From UBA4416 sp964541155 (GTDB lineage: Bacteria > Bacteroidota > Bacteroidia > B-17B0 > Aurantibacillaceae), in contig CAZIPC010000002.1 in assembly GCA_964541155.1 (NCBI GenBank), positions 372,001-436,000 on the forward strand: a stretch of 64,000 bases of DNA. Reading direction: 5' to 3'. The notes under the pieces are model-generated. The model did not search any database and was not told the DNA's origin. It worked only from the letters and a program-made list of their open reading frames with translations. The translations under genes were made by a program, and so were the position numbers. Below are positions 52,396 through 62,000 of the stretch, piece after piece (positions within the stretch are counted from its first letter, which is position 1; every line of letters begins with the position of its first letter).

Positions 52396-54654
52396 ATGGC
52401 AGTTAATCACTTTTCTAAATATATTCGAATCACTTGGCTTTTAATTTGGGCGCCGTTTATCATTCTTTTTTTTATCGTAAGTCTAATTTCATTAGAAGTT
52501 TTTATTGATTTGCCAAGTGTTGTAGAGTTACAAAATCCTAAAAGCAATTTAGCTACAGTGATATATAGTAGTGATATGAAAACTCTAGGAAAATATTATG
52601 CCGAAAATAGAGTTAGTGTTAAATATTACGAATTAGATAAAGATTTAGTAGATGCCTTAATAGCTACAGAAGATGCAAGATTTCATAATCACAGTGGTGT
52701 TGATTTAAGAGCATTAGGAAGGGCTGTTTTTGGAGCGGTATTAGGAAAATCTAGTAGTGGAGGAGGAAGTACATTATCTCAGCAGCTAGCAAAAATGATG
52801 TTTCCTAGGCAAAAGTTAAGTAAACCTAGAATGATTTTGCAAAAGCTTAAGGAATGGGTAATTGCAGCAAGATTAGAAAAAAATTATACAAAAGACGAAA
52901 TACTAGCTTTATACTTAAATAAATTTGATTTTTTAAATCAAGCGGTGGGTGTTAAATCAGCAGCGCAAATATATTTTAATAGAACTCAAGATAGTTTAGA
53001 AATACAACAAGCGGCCATGTTAATTGGAATGGCAAAAAATCCATCTTTATTTAATCCAATAAAAAAACCAGAAGCCACATTGCTTAGAAGAAATGTAGTA
53101 ATGATGCAAATGGTTGTAAATGGTTTTTTATCTAGAGAAAAATACGATAGTTTAAAAACATTGCCTTTGGGCATTATGTATCATCCAGAAGATCATAATG
53201 ATGGATTGGCGCCTTATTTTAGAGAGTATTTAAGAGAATATTTCTTAAAAGATTGGTGTGCTAAACATATTAATCCTGAAACAAATAAGCCTTACAACAT
53301 TTATAAAGATGGATTAAAAATATATACTACGATTGATTCAAGGATGCAAAAATATGCTGAAGAGGCTGTTTTTGAGCATATGACGGATTTACAAAAAATG
53401 TTTTCTAAAGAATGTAAAACAAAAAAAAACGCACCATTTGCATGGAATGTGAACAAAGAACAAATTGAAAATATAATGATGAGTTCAATGAAGCGAAGTG
53501 ATCGCTACCGCTCATTGAAAAATATTGGTTTAACAAAAGAAGAGATATTAGTAGAGTTTAAAAAGCCAGTATCTATGACTGTTTATAGTTTAAGAGGAGA
53601 CATAGATACTATGATGTCTCCTTGGGACAGTATACGTTATTATAAAAGCTTTTTACATGCTGGTTTTGTATCTATAGAACCAACAACTGGCTATGTAAAA
53701 GCATGGGTTGGTGGTGTAAATCACAAGCATTTTAAATTTGATCATGTAAAAGTAGGTCGTAGGCAAGTGGGCTCTACATTTAAACCATTTGTTTACGCAT
53801 TAGCTATTCAAGAGGGATATTCCCCTTGTTATCAAGTACCTAACGTTAGAACATGTATAGAAATTCCTGGACAACCTGCTTGGTGCCCAGATAATTCAGA
53901 TGGAAGTAAAGGAACTGGCAAAATGGTAACACTACGTTACGCGTTGGCTGGCTCCATAAATTATGTAACAGCATGGGTGATGAAACAGTTTGGGCCTGAT
54001 GCTGTTATTAATTTAGTTCGTCGTTTAGGAATAACCGCCCCTATAGAATCAGTTCCTTCCATCGCTTTGGGAACCCCAGATATTTCGGTGTTTGAGATGG
54101 TAGCTGCCAATGCTACGTTTGCTAACAAAGGAACGTATATACAGCCTACTTATATTACTCGTATCGAAGATAAAAATGGTAAAGTGTTAGATGAATTTTT
54201 TCCAACTACAGATGAGGTATTTAGTGAAGAAAAAGCTTATGCAATGATTCAATTAATGAGAGGAGTAGTAGATTATGGAACAGGAAGCAGATTAAGATTT
54301 AGGTATAATTTGAGAAACGAAATTGCTGGAAAAACAGGAACAACTCAAAACAATGCGGATGGTTGGTTTATGGGATTAACACCTGATTTGGCAGCAGGTT
54401 GTTGGGTAGGCGGAGAAGAAAGAAGTATTCACTTTAATTCAACTAACGAAGGTCAAGGAGCAAGTATGGCTTTGCCTATTTGGGGTAAATTTTTTCAAAA
54501 AATTTATGCTGATCGTACATTAAAGACAAGTAAAAATCCTTTTCAAAAACCAACAAACATGGGAGATATAGAATTAGATTGTAGTGCTTATGATGCGCAA
54601 ACAGAAAAAGATATTCCTATGGAAGATTTAGATTTTGACAGTGGTGATAAATAA
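52396..54654 (+). CDS. Class A penicillin-binding protein (PBP1A-like)
   Basis: A 752-residue bifunctional peptidoglycan synthase. It has one N-terminal transmembrane helix (LLIWAPFIILFFIVSLI), a GT51 glycosyltransferase domain with ATEDARFHNHSGVD (E92) and GGGSTLSQQLAKMMF, then a transpeptidase domain with S460 in GSTFKPF, the SxN motif AGSINYV and the KTG motif AGKTGTT (K646). All three catalytic boxes are intact. It acts at the inner membrane and is a beta-lactam target. It is followed by the CoA-transferase gene after 11 nt. Confidence 0.94.
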   Translation: MAVNHFSKYIRITWLLIWAPFIILFFIVSLISLEVFIDLPSVVELQNPKSNLATVIYSSDMKTLGKYYAENRVSVKYYELDKDLVDALIATEDARFHNHSGVDLRALGRAVFGAVLGKSSSGGGSTLSQQLAKMMFPRQKLSKPRMILQKLKEWVIAARLEKNYTKDEILALYLNKFDFLNQAVGVKSAAQIYFNRTQDSLEIQQAAMLIGMAKNPSLFNPIKKPEATLLRRNVVMMQMVVNGFLSREKYDSLKTLPLGIMYHPEDHNDGLAPYFREYLREYFLKDWCAKHINPETNKPYNIYKDGLKIYTTIDSRMQKYAEEAVFEHMTDLQKMFSKECKTKKNAPFAWNVNKEQIENIMMSSMKRSDRYRSLKNIGLTKEEILVEFKKPVSMTVYSLRGDIDTMMSPWDSIRYYKSFLHAGFVSIEPTTGYVKAWVGGVNHKHFKFDHVKVGRRQVGSTFKPFVYALAIQEGYSPCYQVPNVRTCIEIPGQPAWCPDNSDGSKGTGKMVTLRYALAGSINYVTAWVMKQFGPDAVINLVRRLGITAPIESVPSIALGTPDISVFEMVAANATFANKGTYIQPTYITRIEDKNGKVLDEFFPTTDEVFSEEKAYAMIQLMRGVVDYGTGSRLRFRYNLRNEIAGKTGTTQNNADGWFMGLTPDLAAGCWVGGEERSIHFNSTNEGQGASMALPIWGKFFQKIYADRTLKTSKNPFQKPTNMGDIELDCSAYDAQTEKDIPMEDLDFDSGDK

Positions 54655-54665
54655 ACAAAACAGAT

Positions 54666-55379
54666 ATGATTAACAGAGTAGTAAAAAACGCAGAAGAAGC
54701 AGTAAAAGATATTACTGATAATATGACTTTATTAGTGGGAGGCTTTGGATTATGTGGTATTCCAGAAAATTGTATTTCTGCTTTAGTAAAAAAAAATGTA
54801 AAAAATTTAACTTGTATAAGTAATAATGCAGGTGTTGATGATTTTGGATTAGGATTATTGCTTCAAACCAAGCAAATTAAAAAAATGATTTCATCATATG
54901 TTGGAGAAAATGCTGAGTTTGAGAGGCAAATGTTAAGTGGAGAATTGGAAGTTGAGTTAATACCTCAAGGAACGTTAGCTACTCGTTGTTTGGCTGCAGG
55001 TTATGGAATGCCAGTTATTTATACACCAGCTGGTGTGGGAACAGAAGTGGCTATTGGTAAGTCTTCTCGAACATTTACGTATAATGGCGAAACCAAAGAG
55101 TATTTAGAAGAAAAGGCCTTTGAAGCTGATTTTGCATTAGTTAAAGCATGGAAAGGAGATACTGCTGGTAATTTAATTTTTAGATCAACAGCACGTAATT
55201 TTAATCCTATGATGGCAATGGCTGGAAAAATAACGATTGCTGAAGTAGAGGAATTGGTTGAGGTTGGACAATTAGACCCAGATCATATTCACACACCCGG
55301 AATATATGTTCATCGTATTTTTCAAGGAGAAAAATATGAAAAAAGAATTGAGCAAGTTACTGTTAGAAAAAGAGTTTAA
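54666..55379 (+). CDS. scoA: 3-oxoacid CoA-transferase subunit A
   Basis: The alpha subunit (237 residues) of a succinyl-CoA:3-ketoacid CoA-transferase, which activates acetoacetate and similar acids with succinyl-CoA. Family features are GGFGLCGIPENCISAL at the N-terminus, GTLATRCLAAGYGMPVIYTPAGV-type middle (PVIYTPAGVGT) and the FEADFALVKAWKGDTAGNL block. The matching beta subunit gene lies 1.5 kb downstream, but a DUF2079 gene sits between them on the same strand. Confidence 0.94.
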   Translation: MINRVVKNAEEAVKDITDNMTLLVGGFGLCGIPENCISALVKKNVKNLTCISNNAGVDDFGLGLLLQTKQIKKMISSYVGENAEFERQMLSGELEVELIPQGTLATRCLAAGYGMPVIYTPAGVGTEVAIGKSSRTFTYNGETKEYLEEKAFEADFALVKAWKGDTAGNLIFRSTARNFNPMMAMAGKITIAEVEELVEVGQLDPDHIHTPGIYVHRIFQGEKYEKRIEQVTVRKRV

Positions 55380-55396
55380 TTTTAGTATATAACACT

Positions 55397-56860
55397 TTGT
55401 TAAAATTAAATATAACTACAAAAGTTGATTATAAAAACATCATTTCCTTTGTGTTTTTGATGATTTTTTTTTCAATATCACTAGTTAATCATTACAATTA
55501 TCGAACTTTTTCATTAGATCTTGGTGTTTTTAATCAAGCTTTATGTGATTATGCCCACTTCAGAAACACAAGTTATTCGATAATGAAAGACGCCTATACA
55601 TGTCAGTTAGGCGATCATTTTTCTTTATATTTTATTTTACTTTCGCCTTTATATTGGGTTTTTGGAACCTATACGTTGCTTATTATACAAGCATTATCAG
55701 TAGTAATTGGTGGATACGGAATATATTATTATGCAAAAATCAAATGTCATTATAATAAGTGGTTGCCACTTTTATATATGACTCAGTTTTATTGTGTTTG
55801 GGGCATATATACGGCTTTGTCTTTTGATTATCATGATAATGTAGTTGCAGCCATGTTATTGCCTTGGTTTATTTATTTTTTCGAAAACAAAAACCATAAA
55901 AAAGCCGCTATTTTTTTTATATTAATTATTATAGGAAAAGAAAATATGGCTTTGTGGATGTGTTTTATCTGCTTAGGACTTTTATTGGGTAATTTAAAAG
56001 ACAAAAAACAATTGAAGTTATCAGTATTACTGAGCATGGTAGCCTTTGTTTATTTTATAATCATTGTTAAACTTGTTTTACCATTTATCAATCAAGCAAA
56101 GGGAGGATATGCGCATTTACGATATTCTGTTTTAGGCGATAATCCTATAGCTACAATTATTCACGACCCTATAAAAATGATAGAGTTATTTTTTACAAAT
56201 CACCTACACGACCCTTATTTTGATGGAGTAAAAGAAGAAACATTTGTTATGTTTTTGGTGTCAGGAGGAATACTGTTAGTTTTAAAGCCAAGGTATTTAG
56301 TTATGCTAATTCCTATATTTGCTCAAAAGATGTTTTCTGATGATTTTGGGAAATGGAGTATTAGTGATCATTACAGCATAGAATTTGTTCCGGTTCTAAC
56401 AATAGGAGCAATTAATGCTATTGAAACTTTTAAAAAATATTACATCATCCAGTTATTATTAGCATCTTTTTTAACAATTAGCACAGCCTTATTCACTTAT
56501 TTTAAACTCGAAAAAATGACTTTCCCTTGGCATGAAAAAACGAGATCACAGTTTTATACAAAAAACCATTATGTGAGTAGTTACAGTTTAAAATCTATTG
56601 AAGAGGCCATAAACTTAATTCCACAAAATGCTAAAATATGTGCTTCTAGTGTATTAATACCACACATACCAAATTTCAGATACATTTATAATTATCCTGA
56701 ATTTAATGATGCAAATTGTTTTTTCTTACTTGAACATCCTGATAATATTTATCTTTTTACTCAAGAACAATTGGATAATGATATTAGAAAAATGAGAAGT
56801 GATAAATTTATTGTAAAATTGTATGATAAAAATGGAGTGTGTCTTTTCTTTAAACATTAA
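55397..56860 (+). CDS. DUF2079 polytopic membrane protein
   Basis: A 487-residue membrane protein of the DUF2079 family, with about ten hydrophobic segments and the characteristic FSLDLGVFNQALCDY and GDHFSLYFILLSPLYW near the N-terminus. The family resembles GT-C glycosyltransferases, but I know of no demonstrated activity. I chose the TTG start at 55397, since the next ATG is inside the first membrane helix. It lies between scoA and scoB (17- and 16-nt gaps) and may be an insertion into that operon. It may act with the DPMS- and ArnT-like genes downstream; this is a guess from position. Confidence 0.82.
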   Translation: MLKLNITTKVDYKNIISFVFLMIFFSISLVNHYNYRTFSLDLGVFNQALCDYAHFRNTSYSIMKDAYTCQLGDHFSLYFILLSPLYWVFGTYTLLIIQALSVVIGGYGIYYYAKIKCHYNKWLPLLYMTQFYCVWGIYTALSFDYHDNVVAAMLLPWFIYFFENKNHKKAAIFFILIIIGKENMALWMCFICLGLLLGNLKDKKQLKLSVLLSMVAFVYFIIIVKLVLPFINQAKGGYAHLRYSVLGDNPIATIIHDPIKMIELFFTNHLHDPYFDGVKEETFVMFLVSGGILLVLKPRYLVMLIPIFAQKMFSDDFGKWSISDHYSIEFVPVLTIGAINAIETFKKYYIIQLLLASFLTISTALFTYFKLEKMTFPWHEKTRSQFYTKNHYVSSYSLKSIEEAINLIPQNAKICASSVLIPHIPNFRYIYNYPEFNDANCFFLLEHPDNIYLFTQEQLDNDIRKMRSDKFIVKLYDKNGVCLFFKH

Positions 56861-56876
56861 TAAATAATAGTTGAGT

Positions 56877-57533
56877 ATGTTAGATAAAAATGGAATTGCA
56901 AAACGAATAGCCAGAGAGGTAAAAGATGGTATGTATGTTAACTTAGGAATTGGTATACCAACACTGGTAGCAAATTTTATACCTGAGGATGTAAACGTTG
57001 TGTTACAATCAGAAAATGGAATTTTGGGAACTGGCCCTTTTCCCTTTGAAGGCGATGAAGATGCCGATTTAATAAATGCAGGTAAGCAAACAGTTACATT
57101 GTTAAACGGAGCCTCTATTTTTGATAGTGCTATGAGTTTTGGTATGATAAGAGCACAAAAAGTAAACTTAACTATTTTGGGAGCTATGGAAGTGAGCGAA
57201 AATGGAGATATTGCTAATTGGAAAATACCTGGTAAAATGGTAAAAGGAATGGGAGGGGCAATGGATTTAGTTGCAAGTGCTAAAAACATTATTGTAGCCA
57301 TGCAACATGTAAATAAAGCAGGAGAATCAAAATTACTGCCAAAATGTGATTTGCCTTTAACGGGAATTAAATGTGTAAAGAAAATAGTTACAGAATTAGC
57401 AGTATTAGATGTATTACCTGAGGGTGGATTTAGATTGCTTGAAAGAGCTCCTGGCGTTACTGTTGAGCAAATTAAACAAGCAACTGCTGGCAAATTAATA
57501 ATTGAAGGTGAAGTGCCTGAAATGGTATTTTAA
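56877..57533 (+). CDS. scoB: 3-oxoacid CoA-transferase subunit B
   Basis: The beta subunit (218 residues) with the active-site Glu in LQSENGILG, the glutamate that forms the enzyme-CoA thioester. Other marks are NLGIGIPTLVANF and ILGAMEVSENGDIANWKIPGK-type block (GAMEVSENGDIANWKIPG). I start at ATG 56877 rather than the TTG two codons upstream. The partner scoA is separated by the DUF2079 gene, yet spacing is so tight that all three can be one transcript. Confidence 0.94.
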   Translation: MLDKNGIAKRIAREVKDGMYVNLGIGIPTLVANFIPEDVNVVLQSENGILGTGPFPFEGDEDADLINAGKQTVTLLNGASIFDSAMSFGMIRAQKVNLTILGAMEVSENGDIANWKIPGKMVKGMGGAMDLVASAKNIIVAMQHVNKAGESKLLPKCDLPLTGIKCVKKIVTELAVLDVLPEGGFRLLERAPGVTVEQIKQATAGKLIIEGEVPEMVF

Positions 57534-57576
57534 AAAATATTTTTTGTATAAAACAGCATTTACTTTGTAATAAAAA

Positions 57577-58536
57577 ATGATAAAACTTTCTATAGTAATT
57601 CCAATTTATAATGAATCTAAGATTATTTCTGAGCTTCATCAACGATTAACAAAAACAATTGATTTAATGAACATTGAATTCAATGTTTTGGCAAACGAGT
57701 TGGAAATTATTTTTGTAAACGATGGTTCTAAAGATGATTCTTTGAGCCAACTAATAGCTTTATCTAAAACTAATAAAAATTATAAAGTCGTAAATTTTTC
57801 TAGAAATTTTGGTCATCAAAAAGCGGTTACAGCAGGTATTGACGTTTCAGTTGGGAATCATGTAGTTTTAATTGACGCTGATTTACAAGATCCACCTGAG
57901 TTTATAATTGATTTGTACAGAAAACAATTAGAAGGCTATGATGTTGTTTATGCAGTTAGAAGTAAACGTAAGGGGGAAAGCTTATTTAAAATGACAACAG
58001 CAAAATTATTTTACAGATTGTTATTTAAAATGACTGATATTCATATTCCTTTGGATACAGGTGATTTTAGAATTATGAGATCAAATGTTGTTGCTGTGAT
58101 GAAACAAATGCCAGAAACTCACCGATTTATTAGAGGAATGGTTTCATGGGTTGGATTTAAACAAATTGGCATTGAATATGAAAGACAAGAGCGATTTGCT
58201 GGCGAAACAAAATATCCATTAAAAAAAATGTTTGCATTTGCTATTGATGCATTAACTTCTTTTTCTTCGGCACCTTTAAAATTAGCAACGTATTTCGGTT
58301 TTTTTGTATCATTAATAGGATTATTAGGAATTGTTTGGGTTCTTTATACTAAATATTTTACTACGAATAATATTACTGGATGGAGTAGTATTATGGTAAC
58401 TATTTTATTTATGGGAGGCGTTCAATTATTAACTTTAGGAATAATTGGCCAATATATAGGTAGAATTAGTGAAGAGAGTAAAAAAAGACCTTTATATATT
58501 ATTGAAAATATTTATACTGAAAATAGTAACTCTTAA
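57577..58536 (+). CDS. DPMS/ArnC-like GT2 glycosyltransferase
   Basis: A 319-residue membrane-anchored GT2 enzyme. N-terminal parts are SIVIPIYNESKII, the FVNDGSKDDS loop and the metal site DADLQDPPE; two C-terminal helices (TYFGFFVSLIGLLGIVWVLY and the ILFMGGVQLLTLGIIGQYIG region) anchor it. The layout matches polyprenyl-phosphate glycosyltransferases (GtrB, ArnC, DPMS), which load undecaprenyl phosphate with a sugar. The next gene encodes an ArnT-like transferase that would use such a donor. TACTTTG lies 9 nt before the ATG. Confidence 0.9.
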   Translation: MIKLSIVIPIYNESKIISELHQRLTKTIDLMNIEFNVLANELEIIFVNDGSKDDSLSQLIALSKTNKNYKVVNFSRNFGHQKAVTAGIDVSVGNHVVLIDADLQDPPEFIIDLYRKQLEGYDVVYAVRSKRKGESLFKMTTAKLFYRLLFKMTDIHIPLDTGDFRIMRSNVVAVMKQMPETHRFIRGMVSWVGFKQIGIEYERQERFAGETKYPLKKMFAFAIDALTSFSSAPLKLATYFGFFVSLIGLLGIVWVLYTKYFTTNNITGWSSIMVTILFMGGVQLLTLGIIGQYIGRISEESKKRPLYIIENIYTENSNS

Positions 58537-58592
58537 TTTTAAACATAACGCATAAATCATTAAGTTAGTTTTAAAATATACACAAATCATTA

Positions 58593-60083
58593 ATGAATTT
58601 TTTTACACGTGCTATAAACATTAACAACAACAATAAGCTTTTGTATGTTAAGTACTTTTTATTTTTCGTTGTAGTTTACTTTTCAGTTTTTTACAACTTA
58701 AATGATATGTACATTATGATATGGGACGAAGCACGAGTGGCTTGTAGTTCATACGAAATGCTTAAGAGTGGAAATTATTTTGCTGTAACATATTTAGATG
58801 CGTTGGATGATTGGAGTACAAAACCAATATTATTAAACTGGATACAAGCTTTGTTTATTAAAATATTTTCTTTCTCAGAACTATCTGTTCGATTACCAAG
58901 TGCGCTAGCAAGTTGTATATTATGTTTTGCTATGCTTATTTTTTTTAAAAACAGATTGTATACTTTAAGTTTTGGATTTATTATAACCTTAGTTTTAGTA
59001 ACGTCTTCTGGATATACTCATTTCGATCATTCTGTTAGAACAGCAGATTATGAAAGTGTATTAAGTGTATTTATGATTACAGGATGTCTTCAGTTTTATA
59101 TTTATATTAATGAAAATAAAGATAAAAATTTATTATGGGCAATGCTTTTATTTGCCGCTGCTGTTTTAGTGAAAGGACCAGCAGGATTGTTTTTTGCGCC
59201 TAGTTTATTTATTTATACACTAATAAAAAAACAATTTATTAGAACATTAAAGAATAAATATTTTTATTTTGGATTAGTTAGTTTCATTCTTTTAGTTGGT
59301 ACTATTTATTTTTTAAGAGAAAAAGCACATCCTGGGTACTTAAAATTATTTAATGAAATGGAATTCTTAGGTCGTCAAAACAAGGCTATAGAAGGCCATG
59401 AAGGTAATTTTTGGTTTTACTTAAATGCTTTTATTGATTTAAGATTTAAAGCTTGGTATACATTAGTTCCTATAGGTCTTTTTATTGGACTTTTTGTTGC
59501 AAAAGAAAAATTTATTAAAAACCTGTCTCTATATTTTCTTATTCTATTCATAGGATTTTTTCTTGTAATTTCTACAGCAAAAACAAAATGCGGATGGTAT
59601 GATTTTTCGCTATTTCCTATTATATCCTATTTTGCAGCATTGCCAATTTGGTATTTTTATCAATTTATAATTACCAATAATTCATTGTATCAAATGCCTA
59701 TTTACAGCAAAATATTTGCGTATAGTTTTATATTTAGTACATTTTATTTACCATATAAAAGTGCCTGCATGCATACTATAGATCCAGGAGAAGAAGGGTT
59801 TCAGCATTACAATACAGTTCAACATTATTTAAAATTAAAACGACCTGTTATTGAAAATTCTACAATAGCAGTTGATGGATATTTTTCCCCACAATTATTT
59901 TATGTATACAAACATGATTCGTATCATTTAAAAATTCAGAAATATCAAAAAGAATATTTTTCAGGAGAAAAAGTAATTGCTTCAGAACAAAGTGTTATTG
60001 GGTATATCGAAAGCGCATACAATGTTGATGTTTTAGATACTTTTGAAAGTTTAAAAGTATTTAAAATAATAAGTAAAAAATAA
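58593..60083 (+). CDS. ArnT/PMT-like GT-C glycosyltransferase
   Basis: A 496-residue polytopic membrane protein of the GT39/GT83 type. The first periplasmic loop has IWDEARVACSSYEML, with the acidic pair essential in PMT/ArnT enzymes, followed by WSTKPILLNWIQAL. About ten transmembrane segments and a soluble C-terminal part of about 100 residues follow. It probably transfers the sugar loaded by the neighbouring GT2 from undecaprenyl phosphate to lipid A or a protein. Its stop lies 2 nt from the stop of the convergent wecB gene. Confidence 0.88.
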   Translation: MNFFTRAININNNNKLLYVKYFLFFVVVYFSVFYNLNDMYIMIWDEARVACSSYEMLKSGNYFAVTYLDALDDWSTKPILLNWIQALFIKIFSFSELSVRLPSALASCILCFAMLIFFKNRLYTLSFGFIITLVLVTSSGYTHFDHSVRTADYESVLSVFMITGCLQFYIYINENKDKNLLWAMLLFAAAVLVKGPAGLFFAPSLFIYTLIKKQFIRTLKNKYFYFGLVSFILLVGTIYFLREKAHPGYLKLFNEMEFLGRQNKAIEGHEGNFWFYLNAFIDLRFKAWYTLVPIGLFIGLFVAKEKFIKNLSLYFLILFIGFFLVISTAKTKCGWYDFSLFPIISYFAALPIWYFYQFIITNNSLYQMPIYSKIFAYSFIFSTFYLPYKSACMHTIDPGEEGFQHYNTVQHYLKLKRPVIENSTIAVDGYFSPQLFYVYKHDSYHLKIQKYQKEYFSGEKVIASEQSVIGYIESAYNVDVLDTFESLKVFKIISKK

Positions 60084-60085
60084 CT

Positions 60086-61234
60086 TTACTGTAAGTTCGC
60101 GATTATTTCGCCACAAATAAATTCGGCAGCTTTCCCATCTCCGTAAAGCTTTGGAAATTCCATATTTTTTGTAGTAGTAAGAGATGTAAAGGCATCTATT
60201 ATTTTTAGTTCATTTGCATCTGTAATAATGGCTGTTCCACACTCAATAAGTTCTATCCATTCTGTTTCCGGACGAAGTATTACACATGGTTTTTCAAAAT
60301 AAAATGCTTCTTTTTGAACACCGCCACTATCAGTCATCACAATTTTACAATTTTTTTCTAGGGCAATCATTTCAATAAAAGAAACCGGTTCAATAATTTT
60401 AAAATTATTGCTAGATTTTATTTTGTCATGTAATTCATTATCTAAATTAAAGGCAAGTAGTTTTGCAGTTCTTGGATGTAAGGGAAGAATTACATCTAAT
60501 TTATGCTTTTCGCTTATTTTATAGAGTGCGCTAAATAATGCGTTTAATCTTATTGGCTCGTCAGTGTTATTGTTACGATGAATCGTTGCTAAAATATAGT
60601 TGTTTTTTTCTAAATTATTTTTAGAAATAATAGTTGTTTTTTCATTAGCAACTTCACTAAAATATAAACTATTATCGTACATCACATCTCCACAATGGTA
60701 TATTTTAGGGTTGTTTATAGAGTAAGGTTTATCATTATCAATTTTAAATCCTTCTTTTAATAAATTATTAAACCCTGTTTTAGTTGGAGAAAACAAAAAT
60801 GTAGAAACGTGATCGCACATAATCCGATTAACTTCTTCGGGCATTGTTTTATTAAATGAGCGCAATCCAGCCTCGATGTGTACAATTGGAATATGAATTT
60901 TACTGGCCGAAATAGCCCCAGCTAACGTAGAGTTAGTATCCCCATATAAAATGATAGCCTGTGGTTTTTCTTTTAATAAAATATCTTCAATTCCAGTAAT
61001 CATAGTAGCCGTTTGCTTTCCATGACTTCCACTTCCAACATTTAAGTTGTAATTTGGCGCAGGTATTCCAAGTTCATCAAAAAATACTTGGCTCATATTA
61101 TCGTCATAATGTTGGCCAGTATGCACTATGATTTCGGTAATAATTTCAGAAAATTTATTTTTGATAGCTCTACTTAAAGCAGCAGCTTTAATAATTTGTG
61201 GTCTTGCACCAATAATGGTTACTAGTTTAATCAT
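60086..61234 (-). CDS. wecB: UDP-N-acetylglucosamine 2-epimerase (non-hydrolysing)
   Basis: A 382-residue cytoplasmic epimerase that interconverts UDP-GlcNAc and UDP-ManNAc for surface polysaccharide synthesis. Diagnostic segments are VHTGQHYDDNMSQVFF, ILYGDTNSTLAGAI, VHIEAGLRSFNKTMPEEVN, and TDSGGVQKEAF. Length is normal. It lies 8 nt after the radC stop and may be co-transcribed with it. No further ManNAc pathway genes are adjacent. Confidence 0.95.
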   Translation of the reverse strand: MIKLVTIIGARPQIIKAAALSRAIKNKFSEIITEIIVHTGQHYDDNMSQVFFDELGIPAPNYNLNVGSGSHGKQTATMITGIEDILLKEKPQAIILYGDTNSTLAGAISASKIHIPIVHIEAGLRSFNKTMPEEVNRIMCDHVSTFLFSPTKTGFNNLLKEGFKIDNDKPYSINNPKIYHCGDVMYDNSLYFSEVANEKTTIISKNNLEKNNYILATIHRNNNTDEPIRLNALFSALYKISEKHKLDVILPLHPRTAKLLAFNLDNELHDKIKSSNNFKIIEPVSFIEMIALEKNCKIVMTDSGGVQKEAFYFEKPCVILRPETEWIELIECGTAIITDANELKIIDAFTSLTTTKNMEFPKLYGDGKAAEFICGEIIANLQ

Positions 61235-61242
61235 ATTTTTCT

Positions 61243-61944
61243 TTATAAAATTCCTTCATCTGCAAAGCTAAGATAATTTTGGTCTCCAATAATGAGATGA
61301 TCTTGTAAAGATATATCCATCAGTTTCGCAGAGTCTTTTATTTTTTTTGTTAAGTGTATGTCTTCATTACTGGGTTTTAAATTTCCAGAGGGATGATTGT
61401 GAGCTAGGATAATTGAACTTGCTAAATATTCAATTGCTGGTTTTAAAATTAATCTAATATCAACTATAGTACCACTAATGCCACCTTTACTAATACATTC
61501 TGTTTTTATAATTGTGTTTCTTCTAGTCATATATAATACCCAAAATTCTTCGTGTGGTAAATCAGATAATTTTGATTTTAAAATAGAATAAGCGGATTGA
61601 GAAGAAGTAATTTGAGTTTTGTCTGAAATAGTTTCTTCCGATTTTCTTCTTCCAATTTCTAGTGCTGCCGCAATAGTTACTGCTTTTGCCTCTCCTACAC
61701 CTTTAAATTTTTTTAAGTCATTCAGTTGTAATTTAGCTAGTTCATTAATTGAATTTTTTGTTTCGTTTAATATTCGTTGCGCTAATTGAACAGCCGTTTC
61801 ATTTTTGTTTCCGGAGCCCAATAAAATAGCCAATAATTCAGCATCTGATAGAGTATGTCTACCATTATTAATTAGTTTTTCACGAGGTCTATCATTTTCG
61901 GCCCATGATTTTATGGTTAAATGCGTATGTTGAAATTCTTTCAA
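61243..61944 (-). CDS. radC: RadC family JAB-domain protein
   Basis: A 233-residue protein with an N-terminal helix-hairpin-helix part (LKKFKGVGEAKAVTIAAALE) and a C-terminal JAB/MPN domain with the metal motif HNHPSGNLKPSNED. Despite the name, a role in DNA repair is not established for the family. The RPREKL motif near the N-terminus is present. The only suitable start is a TTG at 61944, since no ATG precedes the conserved SWAEND block. It is divergent from the MFS gene. Confidence 0.92.
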   Translation of the reverse strand: MKEFQHTHLTIKSWAENDRPREKLINNGRHTLSDAELLAILLGSGNKNETAVQLAQRILNETKNSINELAKLQLNDLKKFKGVGEAKAVTIAAALEIGRRKSEETISDKTQITSSQSAYSILKSKLSDLPHEEFWVLYMTRRNTIIKTECISKGGISGTIVDIRLILKPAIEYLASSIILAHNHPSGNLKPSNEDIHLTKKIKDSAKLMDISLQDHLIIGDQNYLSFADEGIL

Positions 61945-62000
61945 TATGTTTTTAAAATTAATGCTTTTTACTAAATTTTAAAATAATACTTTTACAAAGT

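Noticed and set aside
56726..57493. A 255-codon open frame on the minus strand opposite scoB
   Set aside because: The plus strand encodes a full CoA-transferase beta subunit with the active-site Glu; the antisense translation is Ser/Thr/Ile/Pro-rich and resembles no family.
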